Under the pieces are notes generated by a model, which was given only the letters and a program-made list of their open reading frames with translations, searched no databases and had not been told where the DNA came from. Of a stretch of DNA of 64,000 nucleotides, positions 39,251 through 50,316 are shown piece by piece. Where the stretch lies: NCBI GenBank assembly GCA_020975725.1, contig QXJR01000010.1, positions 186,001 to 250,000 on the forward strand. Reading direction: 5' to 3'. A program made the translations under genes and the position numbers. This stretch comes from Picocystis sp. L7. Its lineage: Eukaryota > Chlorophyta > Picocystophyceae > Picocystales > Picocystaceae. How positions within the stretch are numbered: the first letter of the stretch is position 1; every line of letters starts with the position of its first letter.

Positions 39251-39952
39251 ATGCGCGTCGGAATGCTGGCTCGTGCGTCCAACCTGCGCCTTCCCGCGCG
39301 TGCAAAGGCACCTGCCTGTGCGCCTGGGATCCGGAGGCACTTGGCGCGTCCTCTTGCGCTCGGTTCGGACGCGCCTGGTCCATCCGACGAGGCCGAAGAC
39401 GACGACAACCCACACCTTGTGCTGCGCGTGAGTCCAGGCACGAGCTACCAAGGCCTCTTGATCGCTCGAAAGGAGGCCTTGTTCCACTGCCAAGGCGACG
39501 TGAAGCAGGAACAGCGCGTCGAACGTGCGTTCGTGCGGTTCGTGGAAGGTGCAAGGGTGCGGCTGCAGAAGGAAGCCGAAGGAGGCGGCGCAACAGAGAC
39601 GCTTGCACTCGCCAACTTCCATCACACCGTGGGCGAAGTGGAAGAAGCGGAGGAGATGTACAGGAAGGTGTTGGAATTGGATCCATCCCTCGTGGACGGC
39701 TGGAACCAGCTGGGAATGCTCCTGCAGGAGGAGCGAGGCGATCCAGACGGTGCAGAAGCGATGTACGAGCGTGCCTGCGAGTTGGAGCCCAGCAACGTGG
39801 ACGTGCTCTTCAATTGGGCACAGCTCAAGCTTTACGCGAGGCAGGATTTGCAGGGGACCAGAGGCATCGTGGAAAAGATCATTGTGTTGCGACCGGACTT
39901 GGCCGCACACCCGTTGGTCAAAGCCTTGCGGGAAGAGGACCCAGACACCTGA
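39251..39952 (+). CDS. Plastid CPP1-like/TPR protein
   Basis: A 233-residue protein starting at the ATG at 39251. An Ala/Arg/Leu-rich N-terminus of about 40 residues looks like a transit peptide. The next segment (SYQGLLIARKEALFHCQGD, followed by an ERAFVRF helix) resembles the degenerate J-like domain of CPP1-type plastid chaperones, which lacks HPD. It is followed by two or three TPR-like repeats (TLALANFHHTVGEVEEAEEM, WNQLGMLLQEERGDPDGAEA, DVLFNWAQLKLYARQDLQGT). The TPR pattern (W/L/G/Y/A/F/A/P spacing, ending in LDPSLVD or LEPSNVD) is clear, and the CPP1-like part is less certain. It probably acts in protein assembly in the plastid. Confidence 0.7.
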   Translation: MRVGMLARASNLRLPARAKAPACAPGIRRHLARPLALGSDAPGPSDEAEDDDNPHLVLRVSPGTSYQGLLIARKEALFHCQGDVKQEQRVERAFVRFVEGARVRLQKEAEGGGATETLALANFHHTVGEVEEAEEMYRKVLELDPSLVDGWNQLGMLLQEERGDPDGAEAMYERACELEPSNVDVLFNWAQLKLYARQDLQGTRGIVEKIIVLRPDLAAHPLVKALREEDPDT

Positions 39953-40194
39953 TCCAAACCAGCGAACAGAGGATGGCGGAGGAAAAGCGGAAGCGAATAA
40001 TGCGAAGGGTGGATGACAATACCCTTGGCCGCAATTTTACTACAAGCGAGGGTGTTGCGACCCATCCTTGCTCGAATCATGGCATGTGCCCAGCAAGGAA
40101 CCACACCTGTGCTCGCCGCATCGACACGGTCTGGATGGCCATCGAATGCGCACGGAATGGGTGGGCGCGTACACTAGTATGGTGCAAACCTCGT

Positions 40195-41112
40195 TCAGTT
40201 CCGTTTCAGTATAAAGTATTCCCCATCTTCCACGATTTGCTTGGGAGGCTCGCCCTCGCGCACGACGCCCCAGATCACGCTGTTGTCATCTTCTGGATCG
40301 GTGACGCCCACGATCCTCTGCGTGAAGTCGGAAGTCACCACCACCGGCTTTTCGATGGTTCCAGGAGGGGCGTGGATCCAAGCGTAATCCTCTGCAAAGA
40401 TATCCACTCCCTTCGCTTCGTAGTCGAGCTCGTGCCTGCCCACACAGGAAGAGGGCGGTCAGCCAGGGGGTCCATCGCTTCGTGTTTTTCGGTCGCGCGT
40501 CGTTTCCGTCCTCGTTTCTTTTCCTCCGTTCGCGTCACGGTCGTTCGGTCGTCGACTCACTTCTCCAATCCTGTGACGGTGTCCACGTCGTCCGTGGTGG
40601 TCACGCCGGCTGCGAAGGACGGAGCTCCGCCATGGAACTCCCTTGCCTGTACCCGGGACGAACGCATGCGCACGTCAGCACGTCTGGACCATCCTTTCCA
40701 CCTTCCCTTCCTCGTTTCACTCCCACGCAGCTTGCTCGTCGATCGAAGCCACGCGTGCTTGTCGCGGTCCACATCCCTCGTCTTGGCCGTCTGGTATCGT
40801 CTCGTTCGGTGGTTTGTCCACCTCCTGGGATCTTTGCGATCGCCTGCGGATCCTTCCACCGCACGTGCTCGCCACCGTTGCCAGGCGTGGCTGCACCGAC
40901 GTTCGCGTGTGGACATGTCCCTTTTTCCTTTCGTTCTTTTTTTCTTCGTCTCCGCTTCCTCTCTCCTCCACCTCCCTTCGTTCCTCGCTTTTCGTGGCCC
41001 TCACCTGTTCGTTTCGCACCGCTTCGTTCGCCAGGGGTGCCAGTTCTCTCCCGTGGCTCCTCATCATCCCGGCCACGCGTGCCAGTCGCCTCCAGGAGGC
41101 CGCCATCGCCAT
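40195..41112 (-). CDS. COX5B: Cytochrome c oxidase subunit Vb (COX5b) lacking zinc cysteines
   Basis: A 144-residue subunit of respiratory complex IV, from three exons: 41112-41005, 40646-40561 and 40435-40195. The introns (358 and 125 nt) are GT-AG with CTGAC boxes. Exon 1 is a mitochondrial presequence (MAMAASWRRLARVAGMMRSH). Exons 2-3 give the family's TGLEKHELDYEAKG, EKPVVVTSDFTQRIVG and NSVIWGVVREGEPP. In other COX5b proteins four Cys bind zinc around the IVGC and CPxC motifs. Here these read RIVGVTDPED and PPKQIVEDGEYF, and the whole protein has no Cys. It converges on the CPP1/TPR gene with 242 bases between stops. Confidence 0.88.
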
Positions 41113-41139
41113 CGTTCCGGACTGCTTCGTTCAACGGTG

Positions 41140-41474
41140 CGTCCTCTCTCCCTCTGCTCACCTACTCTCTCAATCCCTCTCTCCCTCTGTCCCTCTACTC
41201 TCTCGCAATGCCTCTCTCCTACTCTCCCTCTCGCTCTCTCCCTCTCTTTCTCTCCCTCTCCCTGCCTCTCCCTCTCTCAATGTCACCCTCTCCTACTCTC
41301 CCTCTCCCTGCCTCTCCCTCTCTCAATGTCACCCTCTCCCTCTCCCTCTCCCTGCCTCTCCCTCTCTCAATGTCACCCTCTCCTACTCTCCCTCTCCCTG
41401 CCTCCCTCTCTCCTACCCCCTCCCTCAATCCCTCTCTCTCGACCACCCCGTGTGTGTGTGTGTGTGTGTGTGTG
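41140..41474. repeat. CT-rich minisatellite and (GT)12 microsatellite
   Basis: Polypyrimidine sequence on the plus strand, with a 44-46-bp unit repeated about three times. The marker CAATGTCACC begins at 41278, 41324 and 41368, each preceded by CTGCCTCTCCCTCTCT. It ends in a pure (GT)12 run at 41451-41474. It sits in the divergent promoter of COX5b and ILP1, so it would be purine-rich in the COX5b transcript direction. Confidence 0.85.
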
Positions 41475-41605
41475 GCTGTGGGGTGGGGTCCACCGACGGA
41501 CCGTCCAAAGATCGAAAGACCGTCGATCCCCACGGTCTTCGAAGGGAACGAAGGGGGGGAAGGGAGCGACCCGTCCCCCCCCGCCCTTCGAAAGGGGTTG
41601 GAGGT

Positions 41606-41619
41606 CGGGTTCGAACCCG
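41606..41619. promoter_or_regulatory. 14-bp palindrome CGGGTTCGAACCCG (second copy)
   Basis: Identical to the 14-mer at 17287-17300 and 112 bases upstream of the ILP1 ATG, almost the same distance as the first copy from glutathione reductase (105). A CCCTTCGAAAGGGG element lies just upstream (about 41584). A shared transcription-factor site is the simplest reading. Confidence 0.45.
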
Positions 41620-41731
41620 GACGGTCCTTCCTTTCGATTGGGAACGGGATCCCTTTCGTCCTCCCTTTCGAAGGAAGGCGCAGGGGGACGTGTCCATCGA
41701 CGAACCAAAAGCGGATGGACATGGAACCTTG

Positions 41732-44084
41732 ATGGCGACCGCACGTGGTCGTCGCACCAAATGGCGGATCCGGACGTCGGAATGGAAGAGACAAAGAGCC
41801 GAAGAAGAGGAAGGCGGGACACAAGCCAGGGAAGGATCCCGTCCGCCGCTCCTGAGCTTCGACGAAGAGGAAGGGGAAGGACCTCGAACGAAGAGGAGCG
41901 GATTGAAAGCCGACGTACACGCCGCCATGCGCGTCCATGAGCGGATGGAAGAAGAAGGAAAGGAGAGGAAAAGGATGGGAAAGGATCGAGATGGCGTGGC
42001 CTACACCCAAGACGCCATCGAAGAGGTGCGGATGAAGCGAAGGAACGAAACGAGGCGTCGTCGACAGTGCGAACACGCTGACGCCGTGAACGATCCGTCC
42101 CCATGCGCAGCTGAAAAGGAACACGTTCGGTACGCAAGAAGGACAGACGTCGATGGAACAGACGAACGTGCTGGAAAACCAACCGAGGAACGCAGGAAAC
42201 CTTCCCTACGAAGCACACGTCCAAGGGTCGGACGACGACCAACAGCACACCGAAGGTTTCCGACGAGGAAAAGGAATCGTCGAAAGGAACGAAGGAGAAA
42301 GGATGGTACGGAAGGAAGACGAAATCATGCCAGAATACGTGCCTTTGAGCGGAGAAAAGACGATCCATGCGGCGCTCGATGACGAGGACGGCTCGCTTGA
42401 AGAACAGGAGAGAGGGCCAGGAGAAGAAGGCATGGACTGGGAAGCCGAAGATGATTTCATACGAGCACAGCTCGCCAAAGCCGTAGGAGGTTTCCCAAGA
42501 GGTGACATAGGCCGTGAATTGCCGATGGGCCCCCATCACGGGTCCGCTCGCGTGCACGAAGCGTCGGCGACCCTGCAAGAGATCGAAGTGGAGGCTAGAA
42601 ATGCCAAAAACAACCTGGGGAAGCGCATAGAAGCATTGAAAGAATCGAAGATGTACGCGCTGCAACAGTTGGAACGTTCGGAAAGCTCCATGCAGGCTGC
42701 CTCCACCAACGTGGCCTCCTGCAAGGAGCGCCTGGCGAGCTTGTCCGAAAAATACACGTACCTCCAATCCCTCAAGCAATACATGCAGGCCCTCTGCTCT
42801 TGCCTGGGATCCAAAGCCCCTCTGATTGAAGAAGTGCTGCAAGAAGCAAAGATCGCGCATCAGGAGAGGAGGAGCGCTGTGAAGGAGATACGTAGCGCAA
42901 TGCAATCCGCCACCATTGCCGCTGGGGAAGCCGGCGTATCTCACATGATGCAATGTTTTGCAAATGGAACGAGTCTGGAAGCAGCAAAGGAAGCTGCTGC
43001 CCTTGCCCGCAGAGAGAAGCTGATGACCCTGTTGAATCCAACACACGCGAACAGTTCTACAATCACCTTGGAGAAACTCTATTCGGACGTTCATAACGGA
43101 CCGAAGGCATTGGACCTGAAGGAGGTGGATTCACTTTGGGAGAAGCGTTTGAGAGACTGCCATGAAGCTAGTTCAACGATATTTGCAGATACGGAGACAA
43201 TCTTTTCTGATTTTGGGGTAGTCTTGTCACGTATAGCGGATTGGAAGGTGCAACAGGAAGATTCTTACTTTGACGCGTACATGCCCCTCACGCTGGGCAG
43301 GCTGCTGTCACCTTTTGTCATGTCTGAGATGATCAGCTGGCACCCACTGGATCGCACAAGCCAAAACCTGGCCTTTGGCATACATACCTTGAACGAGATG
43401 ATCTGGTTGAACAGCTTGTCAACCTTTCCCACAGCAAATAACAGGGCTGATGACACAGATGGAACAATCGTACAGCAACTGGTTCTACAGGCAGTGGTGC
43501 CGTTTCTCCTTTTTCTTGTCGAAAATTGTTGGGATGCCATGAATTGGGCTGAGAATGATGCACTCCTCTCCACTGTCCAAGAACTTGCCGCGTTGAACAA
43601 AGATCCACACTCTGAAATCATGCATGAGTTGCTGCATGCCATCTTCAGACAACTGTACAACACTGCAGAGAGCATCTGTGTGGTTTGCTGGCCACCTATG
43701 GTGTTATCGCACCTCGTGGAAGAGGCAGAGCTTGCATCCGCTCTCTACCATGGTGCGATTGACTTTGTGCAGGCAGTTTTGAAATGGAGAGAAATACTGA
43801 AAGGCAGCAACTTGTTTACCCTGGTGATGGACAACCTCATTTTGAATAAGGTGGTTCCACATTTGAGAATAACCTTTGCAAGCCCCGATGACTGCTTGAG
43901 GCGATTGTCAAGATTGGTGGATATCCTACCAGGAGACTGGCTGGCTGGCCATCATCCTGCGACAGACACTTTACAGGAGATCTGCAAATCGCTCCAAGCC
44001 CGGATGGATATGGAGCAGAATGCTCGTGAAGAAAATGCTGCCATTTGTTTACGGCGAATCTTCGCAAAACTTTCTGCAGGTTGA
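41732..44084 (+). CDS. ILP1: GCFC-domain spliceosome-disassembly factor (ILP1/PAXBP1)
   Basis: A 752-residue protein related to plant ILP1 and animal PAXBP1/GCF, members of the NTR-type complex that releases post-splicing intron lariats. Exon 1 (41732-42025) carries the PLLSFDEEEGE and AYTQDAIEE motifs. An 85-nt intron with a CTGAC box follows. Exon 2 from 42111 continues LKRNTFGTQEGQ, so the conserved YxxxxLLELxKNT segment is rebuilt across the junction. EIMPEYVPLSG, a coiled coil (KERLASLSEKYTYLQSLKQY) and the GCFC domain (DAYMPLTLGRLLSPFVMSEM, SWHPLD) follow. The family usually has about 900 residues, so this is a short member. Start and acceptor are chosen by homology. Confidence 0.85.
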
Positions 44085-44172
44085 ACTGGGTGTGCCCTTC
44101 CGTGGAAATAAAGGTATATGCTTGCGGCATTGCAATAGATATGACCACGCCGAATCGCAATTCCATGGAATA

Positions 44173-47100
44173 TTACATGTTCAACCTGGAAACTTCACTT
44201 TCTAGAGTTGCACACGGAATATTTTCCTTCTTTGCTGTTGTCAGGAAAAACTTGACATGAATAGCATCTCCTAGCATGTGCTCTTCCACTGCTAGGACTT
44301 CTACATCCGCGGCTTTGGTAGAGAGAGGCTGAACTTCTGCTCCCAATGATTCTACAAGGTATTCTCTCTGAGATGAAATGACTGCATCAAGCGGCCCTTC
44401 TATCACGGCTTCGTGGTAAATGCCCACCTTGTCCGTGATCGTCAAACCGGCTGCCTTCCTCATCTTTTGGATCCTATTGACCATTTCCCTGGCCAACCCT
44501 GCCATGACCAGAGACTCATCTGGCACTAAGTCCAACACAACCAAAACGTCGCCATCCCCTGCAGCGTCAATCTCATCGTTGGTCGTTCCAGGGGGTTGCT
44601 TGAAGTCGCGCACAATCTTGATATCACCCATTGAGAGTACATGATCCTCTATGGTAACGCTCCCAGAGCATTCAAATTTTTTGATGTCATTCTCGTCCAT
44701 TCCTTTGACAGCCTTTGCAACCTTGCCCATGTCTTTGCCCAAACGTTTTCCGAGTGACGCCCACTCTGGCTCCGCACGAACACTTGCAAATTTAGACGCA
44801 TCGTTGCAAGATGTTATTGTGCGTACGTTTATTTCTTCTGTCACGTACTCGCTTAACTCCCCTATTAGGTCCGACAAAAAATCATCGTCTGGATGAACCA
44901 CAGTAAGCTCGCGAAGTGGCGTCTTGACAGGTTTGGCATGTCTATCTCGAATTATCCTTGCTAGTTCAATCACTTTCTGCATCCTGTTGACGGACAGCTC
45001 GATTCTTTTTTCCTTTTCTGTAGAAGGTGTCGCAACTGGAAAGCTACAAAAATGAACGCTCTCTGGCTCATCTGGTTTGCAGCGCCGAAGGTTCTGAAAC
45101 ATCGACTCAACAAAGAACGGAGTAAACGGAGTCATGACCTTGCACAAAGTCATGATTACCGAGTACAACGTTGCAAGTGAGGCTCTACAGTCTGCATCAT
45201 CTGTCTTCCCCTTCAGGCGCTTCCGGTTGTACCTAACGTACACGTTTGTCAGGCTATCGATGAACTTCACCAGATACGGCATCACCGTGTACAGGCGGTA
45301 CCCGTCCATCTCTTGACGAACAAACTCAACCAAAGAATTGGTAGAAATGAGGATCCAACGATCCAATACGTTGGACACATTGCTTAGATTCACATCTTCA
45401 ATGCTGAATGGCTTCATTCCTGTGGCTTCCAGCCGAAGTGCATTCTGTACAAGGAACCGGTACGCATTATACCAAGGAAGGAATACATCCTTCACGACGT
45501 CGGATACACCCTTACGTTGGAACCTGAGTGGTTCGGCTCGGACCACCGGCGAGTTACAAAGGTAGAGCCGCAAAGCATCTGCTCCGATATCATGAATGAG
45601 CTCCACCGGGTCTGGATAGTTCTTCAAGCGCTTGCTCATCTTCTTACCATCAGCGGCAAGCACCAGTCCATTGCAAATAAGGTTTTTAAACGGAGGTTTG
45701 TCAAACAACGCCGTCGACAATACCATAAGTGTGTAGAACCAACCCCTTGTCTGATCCAGTCCCTCTGCAATAAAATCTGCCGGAAAGTTTGACTCGAAGA
45801 ATTCCTTGTTCTCAAATGGGTAGTGCTGCTGTGCATAGGGCATGCTTCCACTTTCGAACCAACAATCAAACACATCTTCAACTCTGCGCAACACTCCCTT
45901 GCCTTGCTTTGAGGGAATGGTTATCTGATCGACAAAGTGCCTGTGCAGGTCGGATACCTTTTTACCTGAAAGCTTCTCCAATTCTGCTACGGATCCAACA
46001 CAAACAACCTCCTCCCCATCCTCACTGGCCCAAATTGGTATTGGGGTACCCCAGAACCGGCTTCGGGAAACAGCCCAATCATGGGCATTCTCTAACCAGT
46101 TGTGAAACCGCTTCTCTTTCACGAAGTTGGGCACCCAGTACGTCTCACTGTTGTTCTTCAAAAGCTTGTCCTTTATCGTTTCCACTTTCACAAACCAACT
46201 TGGAACTGCCTTGTAAATGAGTGGCGTATCTGATCTCCAACAGAAAGGATACGAATGAACGATACTGCTGCTGTCTACGAGACGGTCCATGGACTTGAGC
46301 ATGGCAAGGATGTCCTTGTCTGCCTCTTTGACTTGACGCCCAGCAAAGTCACTCACCTGCGTGGTGAAACGCCCGCTGTCGTCCACGGGGTTTGGCAACT
46401 CACCTCCCTTCTGGATGATTCCCCCCTGCAAGCACACGCGATAATCATCCTCGCCAAAAGCGGGTGCACAGTGGACCACCCCCGTACCGCTGTCGTCTGT
46501 CACATATCCATCTGCAACGACACGGAATGCTCTCTCAAGGTGGGCATAGTATCCAAAGAGCGGAGCATAACGAGTGCCTGCGAGTTCGATGCCCTTCATT
46601 TTTGCCAGGATTTCAAAGCCTTTCGAAGTGTCTCCGGTGTCTTTCTTTGCTTTCTTTTTCGGAACTGCTCCAGGAATGGCCGAAAGCCTTGCTTCTGCTA
46701 CCACATAGACATTCCCTTTGATTGGGTCTTTCACTCTGACGTAGGTGAATTCCGGATTGACACACAGAGCCAAGTTGCTCGGCAACGTCCACGGGGTGGT
46801 CGTCCATGCCACAAAGGAGGCGTCGTCGGCATCTCCGACGATGGGGAAGCTGACCATCACGGCCGGATCAGACACGTCCTTGTAGTTCTGTCCAGCTTCG
46901 AAGTTGGACAGAGGCGTACAGCACGCAGTGGAGTAGGGCATCACTTTGAATCCTTTGTAGACCAGGCCTTTATCGAAGAGCTGCCGGAAGACCCACCAGA
47001 CGCTTTCCATGAATGTAGGGTCCAGGGTCTTGTAATCGTTTTCGAAGTCGATCCATCTGCCTACCCTTTTGATGGTCTTCTCCCACTCTTTGGAGTAGCG

Positions 47101-47559
47101 CATGACGATGCTCCTGCACTCTTCGTTGTACTTCTCGATGCCCATTTCGTACACGTCGTCTTTGCTTTTGATTCCTAGCTTCTGATCGATCTCGTACTCC
47201 ACCGGCAGTCCATGACAGTCCCATCCGAACCGTCGGACCACGTGGTGTCCGGTGGTGGTGGCATACCTCGTGACCACGTCCTTGATCGTACCGGCCAGGA
47301 TGTGTCCGTAATGAGGCAGTCCCGTCGCGAAGGGGGGTCCGTCGTAGAACACGAACTCCGGCATGCCTCTGGTGCGCCTCTCTTGCTCGTGGAAGGCGTC
47401 CAGCTCGTCCCAGAGCCGCATCACCCGTTCCTCCTGCGCGTTTCCACCGATCTGCGGTCAGCCGTTCCGTCCCTCGTCCCTTCCCACGCCTTCTCGTGCG
47501 TCTCTTGCACCCACCTCCCGCGCGAAGTCGAAGTCTTTCGACTCGATCACGTCCTCCAT
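44173..47559 (-). CDS. IARS: Isoleucyl-tRNA synthetase, cytosolic type
   Basis: A 1101-residue class Ia enzyme. Exon 1 (47559-47515) encodes MEDVIESKDFDFARE. An 81-nt GT-AG intron with a CTGAC box follows, and exon 2 (47433-44173) begins EERVMRLWDELDAFH, rebuilding the conserved N-terminus. The HIGH signature is HYGH (residue 56) and KMSKR lies near residue 612. The CP1 editing domain has TTPWTLPSN and GTGVVHCAPAFGEDD. PFCWRSDTPLIYKAVPSWFV and the anticodon-binding WILISTNSLVEFV are typical of the eukaryotic cytosolic form. It has no targeting peptide. The C-terminal extension is shorter than in animals. It converges on ILP1 with 88 bases between stops. Confidence 0.95.
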
Positions 47560-48021
47560 CGTGGCGGCGCCACACGTGAAATGGCGATGGCCGAAGGCGC
47601 CTCTGCACCAACCCGGATCGAAAAAGAGAGGAAAAAAAGGGAAGAACGGGGATTTTCTCGCGGGGAAAAAAGGGAGGGTCCTCCGCGAGATCGGGTGGAT
47701 GGACGGAGGAAGCGACGGGCATGGAGGAGGGAGGAGGGGGAAGGAAGGGGAGGAGGCGTGGAGGAACCCATCCCCAGTCCATGCACCCGTGGGGTCCGAG
47801 ACGGGGTCCGAAACCGTGAGGCAGGAAACAACCTGGGAACAAATGGATGGCATTGCACCATCACCTTATTCATGGCATCCCTGCACCTGGACAAGGTGAA
47901 GTGGAAATTATTGCAGCGGTACATGCGAAAAGCGCAACCCTGAACGAAGCAAGCATCCAACGCAGGCGTACCGTGCAGGAAAAACAGAGCGGAACACCGG
48001 ATGGCAGAATGGAACGCAACG
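47560..48021. other. Tandem intergenic region SF3B2 to IARS
   Basis: About 460 bases on the minus strand between the SF3B2 stop and the IARS start. The part next to IARS (47600-47780) is purine-rich on the plus strand. No element from the palindrome classes seen elsewhere is evident, and there is no coding frame. Confidence 0.4.
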
Positions 48022-49777
48022 CTAGGTACGCCTGGAGGGCTCCTGCTCTGCTCGTTGCGGATACTTCGCGGCCAGGCGCTGACGATCGAACCCCCCTTTG
48101 CCCGATTCCTCCGGTTGGACGCTCGCGTCCACATTCCCGGGTGCACCCGCACCGGCCGCAGGAGGAAGGACATAAGTATGGTCCGTTCCCAAAAGAGTCC
48201 CACGGTCGATGGTTGCTTTCCTCGATTCCAAAACATGATACAGCGGCGGTGGCGGCGGAGGCGGACCGGATCCTGCTGCTTCCTCCTTGCGCAGGTCCAA
48301 CCTTCCACCCTCAGCAGGACCTCCCATTAGAGGTGGTGGAGGGGGTAAGTGCTCTTCTTCCATCTCCTCTTCTTCTTCCTCCTCTTCGCTTTCTCCTTCA
48401 TCCTCTTCTTCGCTCTCATACGGCTTGATCTCGCCCCACCGCGTGTCTCGATCCAAAAGCTGCTCTTCTTTGCTTTGTGCGCCCTCGACGCTCTCCACAG
48501 GTGGACCGAAGACGTCGCCGTAAAGGGGAACCCCGTTGTGGTCGACTGGAGGCATGCCCCATCCTCCCACGTGAAATCCGTACTGGGCACCTGGAGGAAG
48601 AGGTGCATTTACGCCTGGAATCTTCAGAGAGGGGTAGGAAGGAGGAGGTCCATATCTTTGTTGGGCGAGGAGCCACGGTGGCGGTGTATAGGGACCATGG
48701 GGCGGAGGAGGAGGCATACCCAACGCACTCCGCAAGGCATGAGACAGCACCCCCGGTCTGAATCCTTGACCACCGGCAACCTTGGCACTGCTCTCGAACT
48801 CCTTCCCCTCGTAATAGACATCTCCAAAACGAGTCAGCTTTGGCTTCGTTTGGTGCTTGAAGAATGCATCGTGTAAGACTTGGTAATCGATGTCTATCTT
48901 TGATACTTTTCCGGTGATCCTCTCCCTTTGCTTTTGCTTCATCTTTTTGTCGTCCTCTTTCTCCTGCAGAAGCCGCGCGTCGCCGATGCCATGAGATGTC
49001 AGCGGCTCTTCCTCGGAATACGCAACCCGATCTCGAATCGCACGGCGTTCCACTCACCGCATAGGACTCTCTTATTTTTTGGATGCCGGTAGCCGCGATG
49101 AAGTCGGGGAGTTCAAACGGAGGTTTTTCTTGGCCTCTTTTCCCCTGGAGGTACCTTCGCTTGTTCGCCCAGTGCTGTGGGACGGGGACGGTGTTGGGGA
49201 TGGATTTGATTTCCACCAGGAAAGAAGGATCAGGTGCTGTCGCATCCCAAACTTCCACCACTTCCGGATGTTTGGAGATCTGCTTCAGCTTGGCCACCAG
49301 CGATTGTTGCATTTCCTTCCTCTTTTTCTTCGGCAGATGGGACAGCCCTCGATCTGGCTCTTTTGCGTTTTCCTCCCCTTCCTCTTCGCTGTCTTCGCTC
49401 TCTCCCATGATCTCCTTCTTCTGCTCCTCTTCTTCTTCCACCGTACCTGTTTCTTCTTCTTCTTCTTCGGGTGTGTCGGGGGTTGCCATCACACCGAATC
49501 GGGCGAGCACCCCTCGGAACGCGTCTTCGTCTCCTCCGCTTCCGAGTGCATCTTTCGGGATGGGTTCCACCACGTATTCCACGTGTTCTTGCAGCTCCTT
49601 CGTCCCGTCTACGTCCGCAGGTTGGCGCTTGCGTTCCAAGTTCGTGTCGCTACGCGCTCCATCCTCCGTTTCCACCGCCCTTTCGTCGCCCACCTCGCTC
49701 CTTTTCCTTCCACCTCCTTCTCCCAGGCATCTTTTCCGCTTCTTCCTCTCCTTCTGACGCAGCTTGCGTGCCGGCAT
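48022..49777 (-). CDS. SF3B2: Splicing factor 3B subunit 2 (SF3B2/SAP145)
   Basis: A 553-residue U2 snRNP component that contacts pre-mRNA near the branch site. Exon 1 (49777-49058) contains a basic N-terminus, acidic repeats and the DUF382 core (VPVPQHWANKRRYLQGKRGQ, EKPPFELPDFIAATGIQKIR). A 94-nt intron with a CTGAC box follows. Exon 2 (48963-48022) continues EKEDDKKMKQKQRERITGKV, KIDIDYQVLHDAFFKHQTKP and the PSP motif (YGPPPSYPSLKIPGVNAPLP, GWGMPPVDHNGVPLYGDVFG). An acidic Pro-rich tail resembles that of orthologues. The N-terminal SAP domain of animal SF3B2 is absent, making this a compact form. Confidence 0.94.
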
Positions 49778-50316
49778 CCTTCGCAGTTGCGCCGATGCGA
49801 CGCGAAGAAGCGAGATGTCGCACGAAGACGAGTTGTGAAAAAGAAAGAAAAAAAGCGAAGAAGAAGGAGAGAAGAAACTTCACTCGAAGGGGGAGGAGAG
49901 GACAAGGCAGCCCTGGACCGATCGTGGACCGATCCCCATGCGAGAGGAAACGAGGGACAGAGACCGCGTGGACCGTGCGATGGACCGTCCAAGGGAGGGG
50001 AAAAGGGATCCCCCCGTCGGGGTGAAACACATGAGGGGTGTCCGGATCCCCTCGTTCGTGAAGATCTCGATGCAGACCCGCATGATATCGCTATCTCGTC
50101 GGGTCCCGTCGCGATGGACGGGATCCCTCGCCCGTCGAGGAAACCCTGTGGAGTACGGAAGCATTCCTCTGCGGGTAGGGATGGGTTTCGAGCGGTTGTT
50201 CGAGCGCGTTCGTGTCGTGTGCACACGACGTCGAAGAGGGATGCACCGTGCGCGCATGCGCACCTGCAAGCGCACGTGACGCACACGCCGTCCATCCGAG
50301 ACGCGAGGGAGGTGGA
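49778..50316. other. Divergent promoter SF3B2/PAN3
   Basis: About 540 bases. It contains GGGATCCC-like elements (50005-50010, 50118-50124) and a GATATCGCTATC element near 50092 related to the ATATCGAT class. No coding frame is supported. Confidence 0.4.

Noticed and set aside
17287-41619. GGTTCGAACC-type sequences as tRNA T arms
   Set aside because: They resemble a T arm and B box, but no acceptor, D or anticodon arm can be folded around 17287, 19199 or 41606. They are simple palindromes.
39034-41940. A 968-codon plus-strand open frame through COX5b and the CT repeat
   Set aside because: It overlaps the well-supported CPP1/TPR, COX5b and ILP1 genes in other frames. A third of it is translated minisatellite (Leu/Ser/Pro repeats).
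42026-42161. ILP1 intron ending at 42161
   Set aside because: That acceptor keeps the frame but drops the conserved LKRNT segment. The acceptor at 42110 restores it and lies much closer to the CTGAC box.
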